Source: Aegilops tauschii subsp. strangulata
Lineage: Eukaryota > Streptophyta > Magnoliopsida > Poales > Poaceae
Direction of reading: 5' to 3'
Assembly: GCF_002575655.3 (NCBI RefSeq)
Contig: NC_053039.3
Coordinates: 243,762,622 to 243,826,621, forward strand
Length of the DNA: 64,000 nt
How positions within the stretch are numbered: position 1 is the stretch's first letter; every line of letters starts with the position of its first letter. The position numbers and the translations under genes were made by a program. The notes beneath the pieces are model-generated. The model was not told where the DNA came from. It saw only the letters and a list, made by a program, of their open reading frames with translations, and did not search any database. Positions 35,701 to 47,490 of the stretch are shown in pieces.

Positions 35701-38700
35701 GTAGATATACAATATGCCAGCATGGTGCTTTGTTGCTCTTTTGTTGCATTTTTGTACTTTTATATCAGATACAAGTTCATCTTCTCCTATGTACTTAACA
35801 TCGGGCCATGAAATCTGTAAAACTTGGGCCTGTTGTATGCACGCTCAACTTTTTAACCGTATAGGCAATGGTAGCACCCTTAGGATCATCTCTTTTCTAG
35901 CACAGCGCTCCGTTTGTTTGGAAATGTAAGACACACAAGCTTTCTGAGATTCTTGCCCAACAATTGCATGAATAATATAAAGGTTTTATGTTTCAAAATT
36001 AATTTTGTTGGGTTTGTATTTTATTTAAAGCATCTTCCAATGGTATCAATTTTGTATCACATAACACACATATTGCTAATTATTGGTTAAAGGTAAATCT
36101 TGGAAAGCGTGTGTGCCTTACATTTCCAAAATGAGGGAGTAGTATCTGGACAGCTCCAATTTAGTATCAAACACTTTCATAGATCATGCAAACCGGACTT
36201 TAGTAGTTTGTGCCAATTGTTCGAAGTTGATGAGAGTTGACTTGTAGCTGTACACTTGATACTTGTAAATTAGTATCCATGATTTTGTCCTAATACAACA
36301 CACTCATGGTTTAAATTTTTTATGATGCTAACATATTGATGCATTCCTTAAGTTCCTGTATATATATAATTGCTATTGTTGATTCTTTGTACACAGGGAA
36401 ATGGCTCTAACAGGTCTAAATCTGTTAAATGATGAGAGGCAGTCACCTGCAATGACTGTTGATTTCAACTACCCCGATATTGTGGAGATGCTAAATTATA
36501 TCTACAGCCAGCAGCCTAAGCTGCTGCAATCTAACGATCAGAGTGATGGAAAGCTGCTATTCTCATCAAAAACATTTCTTGCAATGATCAAGTTTCTGAT
36601 GAAGTGCTTTGAGGCAAGTGATATTCCAGATCTTTCGCAAGAAGATCCATCTCATTCCCCAGTAGCAAAAATGTGTGTGGTCTTAGAACATGCCATGTCG
36701 TACGAAGGGTCTAGTGAACTGCATGCATTGGCCTTGAAGTCATTGGTTGATATATCCTTTCGTCAGCCAAAGGTTTTTTTCTTCTACCTATGTTAAAAGA
36801 AGCTTAATTCTTTGTTCACATGTTTTAACCTTTTGCTTCATAAATTTTCATAATTTGCAGTTGGTATCGTCACGGTATGCCAACCGTTTACATTGGCTGA
36901 GAACTTTACTAAGTCATGTTGATTCTGATGCTCGTGAATCTGCGGCCCGTCTGCTTGGCATTGCTTCTTCAGCACTTTCAAGCTCGGCTGCGTTGAATCT
37001 TCTGTCTGAACTCACTTCAGCACTTGACCCAAATCATCCGTCAAGGTATGCAAGAGAAAAGTACAACCTTTTGATGTTTTACTTATGTTGCCATACTGCT
37101 CATGTATATATTTGATTGGTTGGGCCAGATTTGAGATTTACCATGGATTGTTATGCGCAACCGGGTATGTAACCGCCTGCTGTTTGAAGGAATCTTATGT
37201 AAGCTCATTCTGCTTTCCTCTCCCTCATTTTTGTAGCTTATTGCGTATTTCACTTTCTTTGCTGAACCGTGTACTTTAAATGAAATCTTAGCATATTTGC
37301 TTTCACCGCTTGCGGTGAAACTCCATCTAGAATATAGTTTCGTAGTTAGTTGCCATACAATTTGAATTATGGCCTGTGGCAATCATCTATTCTTTGCTGT
37401 TGTATTGAGAATAGGGGAGAGAAATTGGATGACATAGTCCAGATATTCCTAGTTTGTATCTCCTGTATTATACTTCCTGTACAGAATTGATGTTTGGTCA
37501 TTCATGGGGGGTCTTTGACCATAAGATGCGCGTGCTCTATTCAATCAGAGGGAAGCCGTCAGGAGGGGCTTGTGCAGCTAGGTACCTAAGTGTTCTAGTT
37601 GATTGGTTGATCTCTTTGCGAGCTAGAGAAGTGATAAAGGAGATGTTCTTGCTGTCAAGAAAGAGTATGTTTGAAGAGCCATTACCTAGTTCTCCTGCTT
37701 AGATGCTCGAAGATTCTTTCGGACCTGTCTGTTTTGTTGTGCCTTTTGCATGATTCTGCAGATGCGCGGCTGGTATTAGAACAATAAGTATAGTATGTCT
37801 CATGAATGTTTAATAGGAAAAAAATTGTGCTTGACATTATGGAAGAAAGGAAGAAGGTACTATAAATCATGTTTGTTCATAGCGTTCTCGTCATCATGAT
37901 GCAGGATTTTAACTTCTAGAAGTTTGGTTAAAGTATTTGCTGTATAGTTGGACAGTTTTATGGTTTATGAATCCTTTGACTTTAAAACATTGTTTCATCA
38001 ATGTAGCCTTGAAACTGTCGATTTGCTCTTATACTTGATAAGTAAATGCACAGATACCTGAAGAACTGGTCCAAAAGGTAGTTGATATTCTTGTAAAAGT
38101 TGTTGAGTCTGAGGGTTCAACATTGGCATCACTTGCAATGGAATCTCTTGGCCATATTGGGCTCCGTTGTGTATTGCCTTCCATTAGTAGGAACTCCTCT
38201 GCAGGTAAAGCTGTTCAGTGTTCACCGCCTGTCTTTGCTGGTTATTTATTTAAGCTAATTTTGTTTGTCATACAGCTGGAGTTTTAACTGTTCTGCATGA
38301 GAGATTAACAAAGCTGCTTTCCGAAAATGATACCAAAGCTATACAAAAGATCTTGGTATCACTTGGACATATTTCATGGAATGAGTTGTCCTTTTCACAT
38401 CTGAAAATTGCGTTAGACTTGATTTTCAGTCTCGCGCGTTCTAAGGTAGTACTGTTATAATTCAAATTTTCAGTGAAAAATATTACTCCTACTATTATGA
38501 CAATAATCATATTATGGATTTCATCTATTTAGGTTGAAGATGTGCTTTTTGCATCTGGCGAGGCTCTCTCTTTCATATGGGGTGAAGTTCCTGTGACTGC
38601 AGATGTGATACTAGAAACAAACTTTGTTTCCCTTTCCCAAGCCACAAACTTTCTTACTGGTGATGCACCCCTGCTTGACTCAAGGAACTTCGGTAAAAGA

Positions 38701-41700
38701 AGCAGCTGTGAAGAAGCACGTACAACGGCTCAAGATGAAATTATAAACAAGTTGTTTGATACACTAATTTATAGCAGCAGAAAAGAGGAACGCTGTGCGG
38801 GTACAGTCTGTTTGGTCTCGCTCACGATGTACTGTGGTCGGCATCCGAAGATCCTTGAACTCCTTCCACAGATTCAGGTTTTTAATAAATATAAAACTTC
38901 TAGATCATCATAAAGCTCTTAATTTTTGTTCTTACTAAACTGTAGCACTGCATTAAACTGATCAATCATTATGCGAGCATTGGTCTGTATGATTTTATGC
39001 TAATGAGCACTCACTGTCTGGGGTGCACTAGCCAGCTTAAATAGTGTGGTATACTTCTACCTGCAATCTAAAATCTGTAATAAGAGTAGCTTTTAATACA
39101 GTATAGAAGTTCAAGTTCTTAAGATGTTTTTTCTACCATTCATGACCGGAAATTTCAGCATTGTAGTACTGATAACCACCTAGTCTAAGACTGAAAGATT
39201 TACTGGTGCCAAAAATAAACCTCCTTTTAGAAACATATTTTAATTTTGGGCCTTTGGGGTAATCTGTACCTTTTCGTTGAGAGTTTTTTCTTGCTACAAT
39301 GTATATGCATATACTGGTGATTTAGGTTACTGTTTCCACAGCTAGCAATGTTCTTGCTTTGGAGGGAAACGTTGTCCTTAGTGTTGACCCTCTCTCATCT
39401 TTAACCTTTCTTTTTGTAAGATAATCATGTATTTTTCAATCAAATATCGGCCTTCTTCATGTCAGCGATAATTTATTTTTTCGAAACGGATGTCAGCGAT
39501 AATTTTGGGTGCCTGGAAAGTGCCGCTGCTTTCATTGGTTGATTTAAAAAGTTAGGAATGCTAATTTTGTGGCCCTAGGAGGCTAGGACTCACTTGTCAG
39601 CTCATATGCGCTGGTACTGTTTTCTAGGTATGCATCTTTGCGATGGTACTGAGAATGCCTTTTCTCAGTTAGCTGTTTGCACTGGGCTTATGGCTATCAT
39701 GAACATTTGGTGTTTACTTACTTTACAGGAAGCCTTTTCTCACCTTATTGGCGATTCTAATGAGCTTACACAAGATTTGGCATCCCAAGGTATGAGTATT
39801 GTGTATGAACTTGGTGATGCTTCTATGAAAGGGCAGTTGGTTCATGCACTGGTGAATACACTGACTGGCGCAGCAAAAAAGAAAAAGGCCATTAAGGTGC
39901 ATACTCTCTCAAATTTCTACCTTTTTATGAGATCCTCAATTATCTTTTACTTAAGTATTTTTGCTTAATGTACTTGCATTAGCTGATGGAGGATTCAGAG
40001 GTTTTTCAAGAAGGAACCATTGGCAGTAATCCTGCTGGAGGAAAGCTTAGCACATACAAGGAGCTCTGTAGTCTTGCCAATGAGATGGGACAACCTGACT
40101 TGATATACAAGTTCATGGATCTGGCTAACTATCAGGCTGCTCTCAATTCCAAGAGGGGTGCTGCTTTTGGATTTTCCAAGATAGCCAAACAAGCTGGGGA
40201 GGCACTTCAACCCCATCTGCACACCTTAATTCCTAGGCTTGTCCGATACCAATATGATCCTGATAAGAACATCCAGGTATAAAGTATTACATTAACATTA
40301 TGATATTTGCCATATTCCTTTTTTTGGTGGTGCAGTGAAATTAAATTGATAGTATTGTTATGTGAATATTTGCACTTCAATGTGGACGAGTCACCTTAGC
40401 GATTGGGGCATGTTGCTTCTGTGAAAGAACAGATGCCTACATAATTGGCCAGAATGACTTGCCTAGGATTCTTTATCTCATGTATTATTTACCAACAAGT
40501 TGGTTAGGGAGCTTGCGGAGACTCGTTTCAGTGATTAGCAAGTATTACCTTGTACAGTGGTTCCTCGAACAAATCAGGATGTTGACCTCCTCCCCAAGTT
40601 TGGCTGTGCTTTTGTGTTGCCAATATAGTCATTATTGTTTCATCAAATTGAGCTTGTTTGTTAACCTCTAACCTCATCCTGCACTAGACACCACCATTTT
40701 CCTGTTGCAGCAGCACACTTAGCTATAGAAGTCTTGCCTGTTGAATAATCCTGTCTGTTGTGCGAGATTGCTGTTGCTTGGCCATACCATTCATTACCAT
40801 AGTCCCATATGGTTGGCCAACCAGCTGCGACACAATCAACTATTGTTGCCGCCGCTGCTGCTGTGCACGCCATCCTTACTGTGCTTGAAATTAACGAAGC
40901 TTGGATTTATAAGGAATGGATAGTGATAATGCTATAAGCATCTTTAGCTCTGCTTTTATGCTTACTAGGTACAGCGCCAATCAGTAGTATTTTGGCATCG
41001 TTTATTAGCACTCTTTGTTGATCTTACTGATGTGTGCACTCATAGATATCTAATTATGACCTAGAATATTATCTTAAGCAGCAATAAGCTTTCCTCCTAG
41101 CTGACAATTCCAGTTGCATTTCTAGGATTCAATGGGGCATATCTGGAAGTTAATTGTTTCAGATCCCAAAAAGGCAATAGATGAACATTATGATGTCATA
41201 GTAGAGGATCTGTTGGTTCAATCTGGATCACGGCTTTGGCGCTCACGTGAAGCTTCTTGTCTTGCACTTGCAGACATCATCCAAGGTCGAAGATATAGTC
41301 AGGTATGTGAATGTTTTGGAGTTAGTTTGAAACTTCCCGTCAGTGCACTAGGCTGCACAATCTTTTGAGAACCAAACAGAACTCACCGTTTCTTTTGTTC
41401 TTCTCAAGGTTTCTAAGCATTTGATAAAAATATGGACAACCACCTTCCGTGCGATGGATGACATAAAGGAAACCGTGCGAAATGCTGGTGACAGTTTGTG
41501 CCGAGCTGTAAGCTCATTGACAGTTAGGCTATGTGATGTGTCACTTACTACCGCTTCTGATGCAAAAGAAACAATGAACATTGTACTTCCATTCTTGCTT
41601 TCTGAAGGCATACTCAGTAAAGTTGCAAGCGTTCAAAAAGCATCTATAAATTTGGTCATGAAGCTTGCCAAGGTATTATCAGCGGTGAAAGTTATAATGT

Positions 41701-44700
41701 TAACTGCACTTATACCATAATGAGTCAGATGTAGCATCTAATGCTATTAAATTTCAGTGGTAGTTTGTGAAAGTTCTATTTTATCTTAACAAATTAAGCG
41801 AACACGAGATCATATATTACAATATTCATGGAATTTCTTCTCAGGAGGGTGCTGATGTGAAAACATCGCACAGATTGATTGTTTTTAGGGCGAACTTTAT
41901 ATTTTTGCAGTACACAGAAACTTAAATAAACTGCAAGTAATCTATGTTCTTTCTTCTTGGTGGCCAAGAGTTATATCCTTGTTAGATGGAGAAAAAACTG
42001 TTACTAATTGGCTTGGAATGGTAGAAGTCTTGAAGTATAGGGTTTTCTAGCAGTTGGCTGAAGCTTTGACAGGCTGGATTAGTTGACTGAGGAAGGAAAA
42101 GGAGTCTGATCTTGATAGTATATCCTGCTTCCTTATTTCAATTTGCTTACTTAATTTTACTTGTGGGAAGTAGTCCTAATGTACACTTAGTAACTTTGCT
42201 ACCTTCATGTGCCAGTTCTGTTAGGTCGGACAGACTTTTGGACTGTCTTGGTTCCTGTGGAACCTTATATGTTTGCATGTGAATTCCTTTGCTTGACCTT
42301 ACTATATTTCAGTAGGTCTCTCCCCTACTATTCTCCTAAAATATTTCCCCTAGTAGGATTGTAGTATTGATGTCGTTGGTTAATTGCATCCAAAGCATTG
42401 TTATGGTTTGCTTATGCATGGCCTATAACATACTGTTAGTGCTCATGCTTCTATGTGTGTTTCTTTAATGAAAAGAATAAAGAAAAGGAAAATCTTCAGC
42501 TTATGACTTCATGATGTTCATAGGGGGCTGGCATTGCCTTGCGGCCACATCTGTCAGAACTTGTTAGTTGTATGCTTGAATGTTTGTCAAGTCTGGAGGA
42601 TCAAAGGTTAAACTATGTTGAGGTATGCTACTTTTGGTGGTTTTTGTAGGAATGTTGATGTCTTATTACTTATTAGTCTACCATGTTATTTCTGTTCTGT
42701 ACTCACTCCTGTATTTGGACCAAAGATGCATGCAGGAAATGCTGGCATCCAAACCGAGAAGCTTGACAGCTTGCGTGTAGCTGTAGCAAAAGATTCTCCA
42801 ATGTGGGAAACCCTTGATATATGTATCAAAGTTGTTGACACAAATTCACTCGAGCTATTGATTCCTCGCCTGGCTCAAATGGTTAGATCTGCTGTTGGTC
42901 TTAATACAAGGTTAGTTTTCGTGCTAATATGGACCTTGTAGTATTCATGATATCACATACCATTTCACTTCACTTACTGTAATCTTACCCTATCATTGTT
43001 TACGTGTCCGATTTCAGGGTTGGTGTTGCTAGCTTCATCACCTTGCTGGTACAGAAGGTCATGATTAACATCAAGCCATACACGGCGATGTTACTGAAAT
43101 TACTTTATACTGCTGTTCTGGAGGAAAGGAGTACTGCAGCCAAAAGGGCCTTTGCGTCTTCTTGTGCTGCAGTTTTGAAATATGCCAGCCAATCTCAGGC
43201 TCAGAAACTTATTGAAGACACCGCTTCTCTGCATTTAGGTGAAAAAAGTTCTCAGTTATCTGGCGCAGTTCTTATTAAATCGTACTTGAGCAATGCAGCA
43301 GATGTTATTAGTGGATACAATGCAGTGGTTATCCCTGTAATTTTTTCTTCAAGGTATGTGAACGGCATATCTTAACTCTTAACCTTTCATCTTGAGTTCT
43401 GAAACTCATATGTCAGCTATTTGTGATGTTATGAAGTTCATTATCATTAAAACTACAAAAGCAGTTCCCTGTAGTCTACGTACTTACTGGATCCCAAATA
43501 ACAAAACTTCTTTCAGATTTGATGATGATAAAGAGACCAGTGCCTTGTATGGAGAACTTTGGGAGGATATTCCTAGCAGTGAAAGAGTAACCCTTCAGCT
43601 TTATTTACCAGAAATTGTATCCCTTTTGTGCGATTGCATGTCCTCATCATCATGGGCTGGCAAGAGAAAGGTGTAGTCTCTGTCACTGTTTTTCTATTCA
43701 TACAAATAAATTGGTGACAGTTAAAAATGCTGTAGCTTGTATACTTACCATACTATGGTTATTGCAGTCAGCCAAGGCTACAAAAAGTCTATGTGATGCC
43801 CTTGGAGAACCTGTTTCTGCGCACCACCATAATATTCTCAAATCACTTCTGAAAGAGCTACCAGGTCGATTTTGGGAGGTAATTCATACTATTACTTGTA
43901 AAATTTTAATGGAAACACTGGTTTGAGCGACTATGGCACATGCGTGCGCAAGTTATGCACTTTACATCAGTTTTCCCCGCAATCCTCTAACCAACCATTC
44001 TACAAGTGAGAGCATCTCCAATAGAAGATGTAGATGCAAAAATAACTAAGTTATACATCACCAAGGGCTAAAAACGTTGCTCCAACAGACGATGTTGATG
44101 AAAAAGAAATTACATCACCTCCTCCAAGTGACGTAAAATACAACACTTGGAGATGCAAATTTGCATCTCCATCCCACTGGTGATGTAAAAACCCGTCCGG
44201 GCACAAACCGCCGAACCGCCCTTCATTTCGTTTCCCATCCCCGCCACCGGTTCCACCGCTGCTGCGCCCCCGCCCTCCACCAAATCGGCCAATACCGCCG
44301 CCACCCGTCCTCTTTCGGCTGCCGCCGTCGCCAACCGATTCCGGCCAGCTCCGGCGCCGCCCCGCTGCCCCCGCCAGCTTCGGCCCCTCCCCTACCCATT
44401 CCAGTCCGCCGCCGGCCATCCCCGCTGCCCGAATCCGACCATCCGCCACGCAGGAGCAGAGGAGGCTGCCGGCCGTGCACGCTTCTCGGAGGCACTCATG
44501 GCCGCGCTGCTCCGCCTCGACGCTGTCCCGGGCCACGACTCGGCCTGCGGCGTCCACGGAGGAGTAGGCGAGGAGTGGCTGGGGCAGAGGAGGAGCGGTA
44601 GCAGCAGCTAGCTGTGTGCAGCAGAGGAGGAGGCGAGGAGGAGCGGCAGCTCGATTTGCTCGGCAGCTGGCGTCACGCGCGAGAATCTGGCCGGCGGCGC

Positions 44701-47113
44701 GCGAGAGCATCGGCCATTTGGTCGGTGGTTCAGTTTCGATGATAGGTTCAATTTCAACAGTAGGTTCAGTTTACATCACCAATTATACATCATCTACTGG
44801 AGTTGGACTTTTACATCACCAATATACATTATCTGTTGGAGTTGCCTCTTTTTTGGAGATGTAAAATGCACTTTTTGATGATGTAAATTATGCAACACCT
44901 AGTTTTACATCTCCAAATTTGCATCATCTATTGGAGATGCTCTGAGAGTGGTGAGGATGAATAAAATTCAGTGAGCGAGAGAAATTTTGGAACTTCCATC
45001 GCATGTAACTAAAGTTATGTACCATGGTCTCCTTTGTTTTATTAAATAAAATTCGTAATATCTCTCTTTATCATCCTTCCAGGGAAAAGATGCTGTTCTG
45101 GATGCACTAGCTTCACTGTGTTTGTGCTGCCACGCCGCTATAACTGCAGACGAACCAACTATGCCTAGTGTTATTCTGAATGCTGTTTGTGCTGCATGCA
45201 GTAGGAAGCCGAAATTGTACCGTGAAGCAGCTTTCTCGTGTTTACAGCAAGTAATTCTCTTTTCCATTCCTTCATTTCTATATGAATGTAAAAACTTGTT
45301 ATAATTGGCTGATGTTCTTTATGTTCAAGAAAAAAAATTCTTGTCTGTTGCACAATTGTCAGCATAACCACACAAAAAAATTATGATGTAAACTTGAAGC
45401 ATGATATAACTAAATTACCTCAGGGCTTTTGCTTCTAGTGTATTAACTGAATAGGAGAATAAAAGTTTCCTGAAAAGACTGCAAAAAAGATCTGTTTCTC
45501 GAGATATGATGTGGAGGCATCTAAATTGGAATGATGGTATTGTTGATAATGTTGCCACTTATTAGTTTGCATAGACAAGCATCTCTAATAAATCTGCTCC
45601 ATGGGAATTTATAATACCACATTTTTGTTTATGATCAGTAGTCGATCGATTTTTGGCATTATATATACTCCATCCATCCCAAAATAAGTGACTCAACTTT
45701 GTACTAATTTTGTACTAATTTTGTACTAAAGTCAGTACAAAGTTGAGTCACTTATTTTGGGGCGGAGGGAGTATAATTTAGAATCAGTACCATTTACTTG
45801 GTTTTTATTTGCTTCTTTCTTTTCAGGTGATCACTGCATTCAAAGATCCAGGATTCTTCAATAGTGTTTTCCCTATGTTGTATGAGGTTTCTAATCAGTC
45901 TGTCATTTTTAAGACAACAAGGAGTTCATCTTCACTAAGTACATCTGCTGCTGCTGGTCAGTCGATATTTGGGCTCTTTCGAACTAGATCCCATGCTAAA
46001 AAAATCCTTTAATACTCCATTTTTTTTCTATCATATAAACACTGTATGGTAATTTATATCATAACAAAAAAATTGAGATCCTGACGCGGGAGTTTACAAC
46101 ACCCTGCATGCGAATATTGATACCCTTTTATGCTCGTACTGACTTTGTATTGGTCTTTTTTTCTGCAGAGCAAGATGAAAGTGCAAGTGTCTCCGTTTCT
46201 CTTGACAAGGTGCTCAACTGTGCTGCATCTAGCATCACTATTGCTTTGCCACAAGATATTATCCACCAAAAGAAGAATATGTTAGAGGTTCTGTTGAACT
46301 CTCTTTCACCCGAGGAGGGTTGGCAAGGTATGTTTTGTATGCAGGATCGGTGATATATTCTGAGCAACTGTTTTACAAATAGATCTGCATTGATACTTGA
46401 AAACTATCATTGTGACACTTATCTGGATTTTCATGAGCAGTTAAATTGTCATCCTTCTTGTGTATCAAAGAATTATGCTACAAATTTTCGGATTCTGGTG
46501 GTAGCACGGCGTGGCCTGAAGGCACAGATGATTTTGTTCAGGAGGTACATCACATAGTTGTTTGGTACTATATCCGATATTTGGTCATTTCTTCGTTGTT
46601 CTGACAAATTTCTTTTACCCTGGTATCCAAACTCAGATGTTCCATTCAGTGGCGTCAAAAGTAGTAGACTCCATACGCTTAGTTAAGATTGCTCAGGTAA
46701 TCCTCTATGCTCACCAACTGATACTGCATCATCTCTACTCATTTTTATGTTAGTTCAATATTGCTTGGTAGTTGGTAGTATTGCAGAGATTGTGGAGTTA
46801 GAAAATACCGTTCACCTGGCATTGAGCCTCGAGTCCCACATGCTGTCATAATCATCATTTATCTTTCAGGAAGGACCTTGGTCCTTACGAGTTGTGTTTT
46901 TTCCCGCAGGTTCATGTTGCTGCTTCAGAGTGCCTTCTTGAGTTGATCAAATTGTATAGAGACTTCCCGTTGGAAGAGAGAAGAGAGGCCAAGTTCGAGG
47001 GTGAACTAATCCAACTCTGCGAGTCAGAAAAAAGTGAACAGGCAAAGGCACTTCTGAAGCAATGCTTGGCTGCTCTCAAAGAGCTCACTGGCGTAACCAT
47101 GACGATGGGTTAG
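29785..47113 (+). CDS. ECM29: ECM29-type proteasome-associated HEAT-repeat protein, complete, 35 coding exons
   Basis: ECM29 is a large HEAT/ARM-repeat adaptor that binds the 26S proteasome and works in its quality control and localisation. Exons: 29785-29964, 30472-30639, 30736-30825, 31305-31441, 31523-31613, 31791-31873, 31958-32064, 32635-32787, 33541-33605, 33745-33832, 33996-34074, 34163-34271, 35109-35168, 35562-35680, 36397-36772, 36861-37045, 37129-37198, 38054-38204, 38276-38445, 38533-38877, 39729-39896, 39983-40276, 41126-41302, 41409-41672, 42524-42622, 42726-42910, 43018-43353, 43517-43670, 43768-43878, 45083-45250, 45827-45956, 46169-46327, 46441-46544, 46637-46696, 46910-47113. 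They sum to 5439 nt (1812 aa plus TAG), near the length I recall for plant homologues, and every phase agrees. Family marks are LDLWKIYTESASTSIVRNF at the N-terminal part, ELTQDLASQGMSIVYELGD in exon 21, SGSRLWRSREASCLALADI in exon 23 and SSAAL-type helical repeats throughout. The intron after exon 11 has a GC donor. No stop or frameshift was seen. Confidence 0.93.
34075..34162 (+). other. GC-AG intron 11 of ECM29
   Basis: Exon 11 ends TTATTCAG and the intron begins GCATGT; the acceptor is ATTGCAG before CAACAAAAC. Using the GC donor joins phase 2 to phase 2 and keeps the EIAMRLFTALR frame. The nearest GT downstream (CAT|GTCC) would break the frame with the same acceptor. The intron is 88 bp. 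Confidence 0.8.
34517..34821. mobile_element. Tourist-type MITE (PIF/Harbinger) in ECM29 intron 12
   Basis: The inverted termini are GGCCTCCTTTGGTTCATAGG and, at the right end, CAAACCAAAGGAGGCC. The TTA target duplication is on both sides (34514-34516 and 34822-34824). It is 305 bp and AT-rich, with many AGGATAGGA-type phrases. It sits in an 837-bp intron well away from the splice sites. Confidence 0.93.
35905..36140. mobile_element. Diverged Stowaway-like MITE in ECM29 intron 14
   Basis: Left CTCCGTTTGTTTGGAAATGT and right ACATTTCCAAAATGAGGGAG are imperfect inverted repeats that continue inward (AAGACACACAAGCTTTC against GAAAGCGTGTGTGCCTT). TA follows the right end; the left TA is decayed. 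It is about 235 bp and has no frame. Confidence 0.6.
37199..38053 (+). other. ECM29 intron 17, holding an unexplained open segment
   Basis: This 855-bp intron carries an 82-codon open frame at 37454-37702 ending EEPLPSSPA. Its middle reads ARYLSVLVDWLISLRAREVI, which is more protein-like than the surrounding intron. It is not part of the ECM29 frame, because exon 17 joins exon 18 in phase without it. I do not recognise it; it may be a small retro-inserted fragment or chance. Confidence 0.4.
38878..39728 (+). other. ECM29 intron 20
   Basis: An 851-bp intron that joins exons ending and beginning in phase 0. Apart from the 15-bp insertion bounded by a 16-bp direct repeat (39459-39505), it holds no feature I can support. 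Confidence 0.7.
39475..39489. mobile_element. 15-bp poly-T-bearing insertion with a 16-bp target duplication
   Basis: The direct repeat ATGTCAGCGATAATTT occurs at 39459-39474 and 39490-39505 and encloses only ATTTTTTCGAAACGG. A 15-16-bp duplication around a homopolymer-bearing insert is what target-primed (LINE/SINE) insertion leaves, and TTTTTTCGAAACGG resembles the terminus of a common grass retroposon read in reverse. It would be an extremely 5'-truncated copy. Confidence 0.5.
40277..41125 (+). other. ECM29 intron 22
   Basis: An 849-bp intron between exons ending NIQ and starting DSMGHIWK. I see no transposon termini or protein-like frame in it. Confidence 0.65.
41673..42523 (+). other. 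ECM29 intron 24
   Basis: An 851-bp AT-rich intron between exons ending MKLAK and starting GAGIALRPHL. Nothing else is supported in it. Confidence 0.65.
44010..44942. mobile_element. Non-autonomous DNA transposon with GC-rich core in ECM29 intron 29
   Basis: The termini GAGCATCTCCAATAGAAGAT and CATCTATTGGAGATGCTC are inverted repeats. The arms then carry several TGTAAAA/TTTACATC phrases in opposite orientation. TGA flanks both sides (44007-44009 and 44943-44945), fitting a 3-bp duplication as made by PIF/Harbinger elements. The 0.93-kb element has AT-rich arms and a very GC-rich centre (about 44190-44710) with proline/arginine-rich open frames on both strands, which suggests a captured leader or exon. 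It does not disturb the splice sites at 43878 and 45083. Confidence 0.72.
45668..45771. mobile_element. Stowaway MITE in ECM29 intron 30
   Basis: The termini CTCCATCCATCCCAAAATAA and TTATTTTGGGGCGGAGGGAG are near-perfect inverted repeats extending into AAGTGACTCAACTTTGTACT. TA lies on both sides (45666-45667 and 45772-45773). It is 104 bp. A 12-bp unit TTTTGTACTAAT is repeated about three times in its centre. Confidence 0.95.
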
Positions 47114-47490
47114 ATGCACTCTTTTCGATACATGTAAAATCTGCTACATGAAAATGCTGCCAGTGGCACACTTGAAATTTATGGGAAAATGATTGCATTG
47201 CACATTTTTAAGCTATGCAATACGAAAATTGGCAATTTATTACACAGTTCGGTTAATTGTTCTCCATTTTCATACATTTTTCTGTGAGGTCACAACTTCC
47301 TATTATGACGAAAGAGGGCTCTGATTATTCAAGATCATGAGAACTGAGGATACGAATTGGTACATATAAATCGTTCCTGATAATTTTCACCTGACAAGAG
47401 TAAATTGATACGGTATACAACAACCAAAATGGCTTGCGTAAATGCATATGCTAGACGGACAGCAATGTGGAGTTCCAGTATGACGGGTCC
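47114..47490. other. Convergent intergenic region, ECM29 and HMG-CoA lyase 3' ends
   Basis: Only 377 bp separate the two stop codons, so both 3' UTRs and polyadenylation sites must fit here and may overlap as sense/antisense. The sequence is AT-rich. I see no canonical AATAAA on the plus strand. Confidence 0.8.

Noticed and set aside
44051..44710. 219-codon minus-strand frame in ECM29 intron 29
   Set aside because: Glycine/arginine-rich translation of the GC-rich core of a transposon; no domain and no sign of independent expression.
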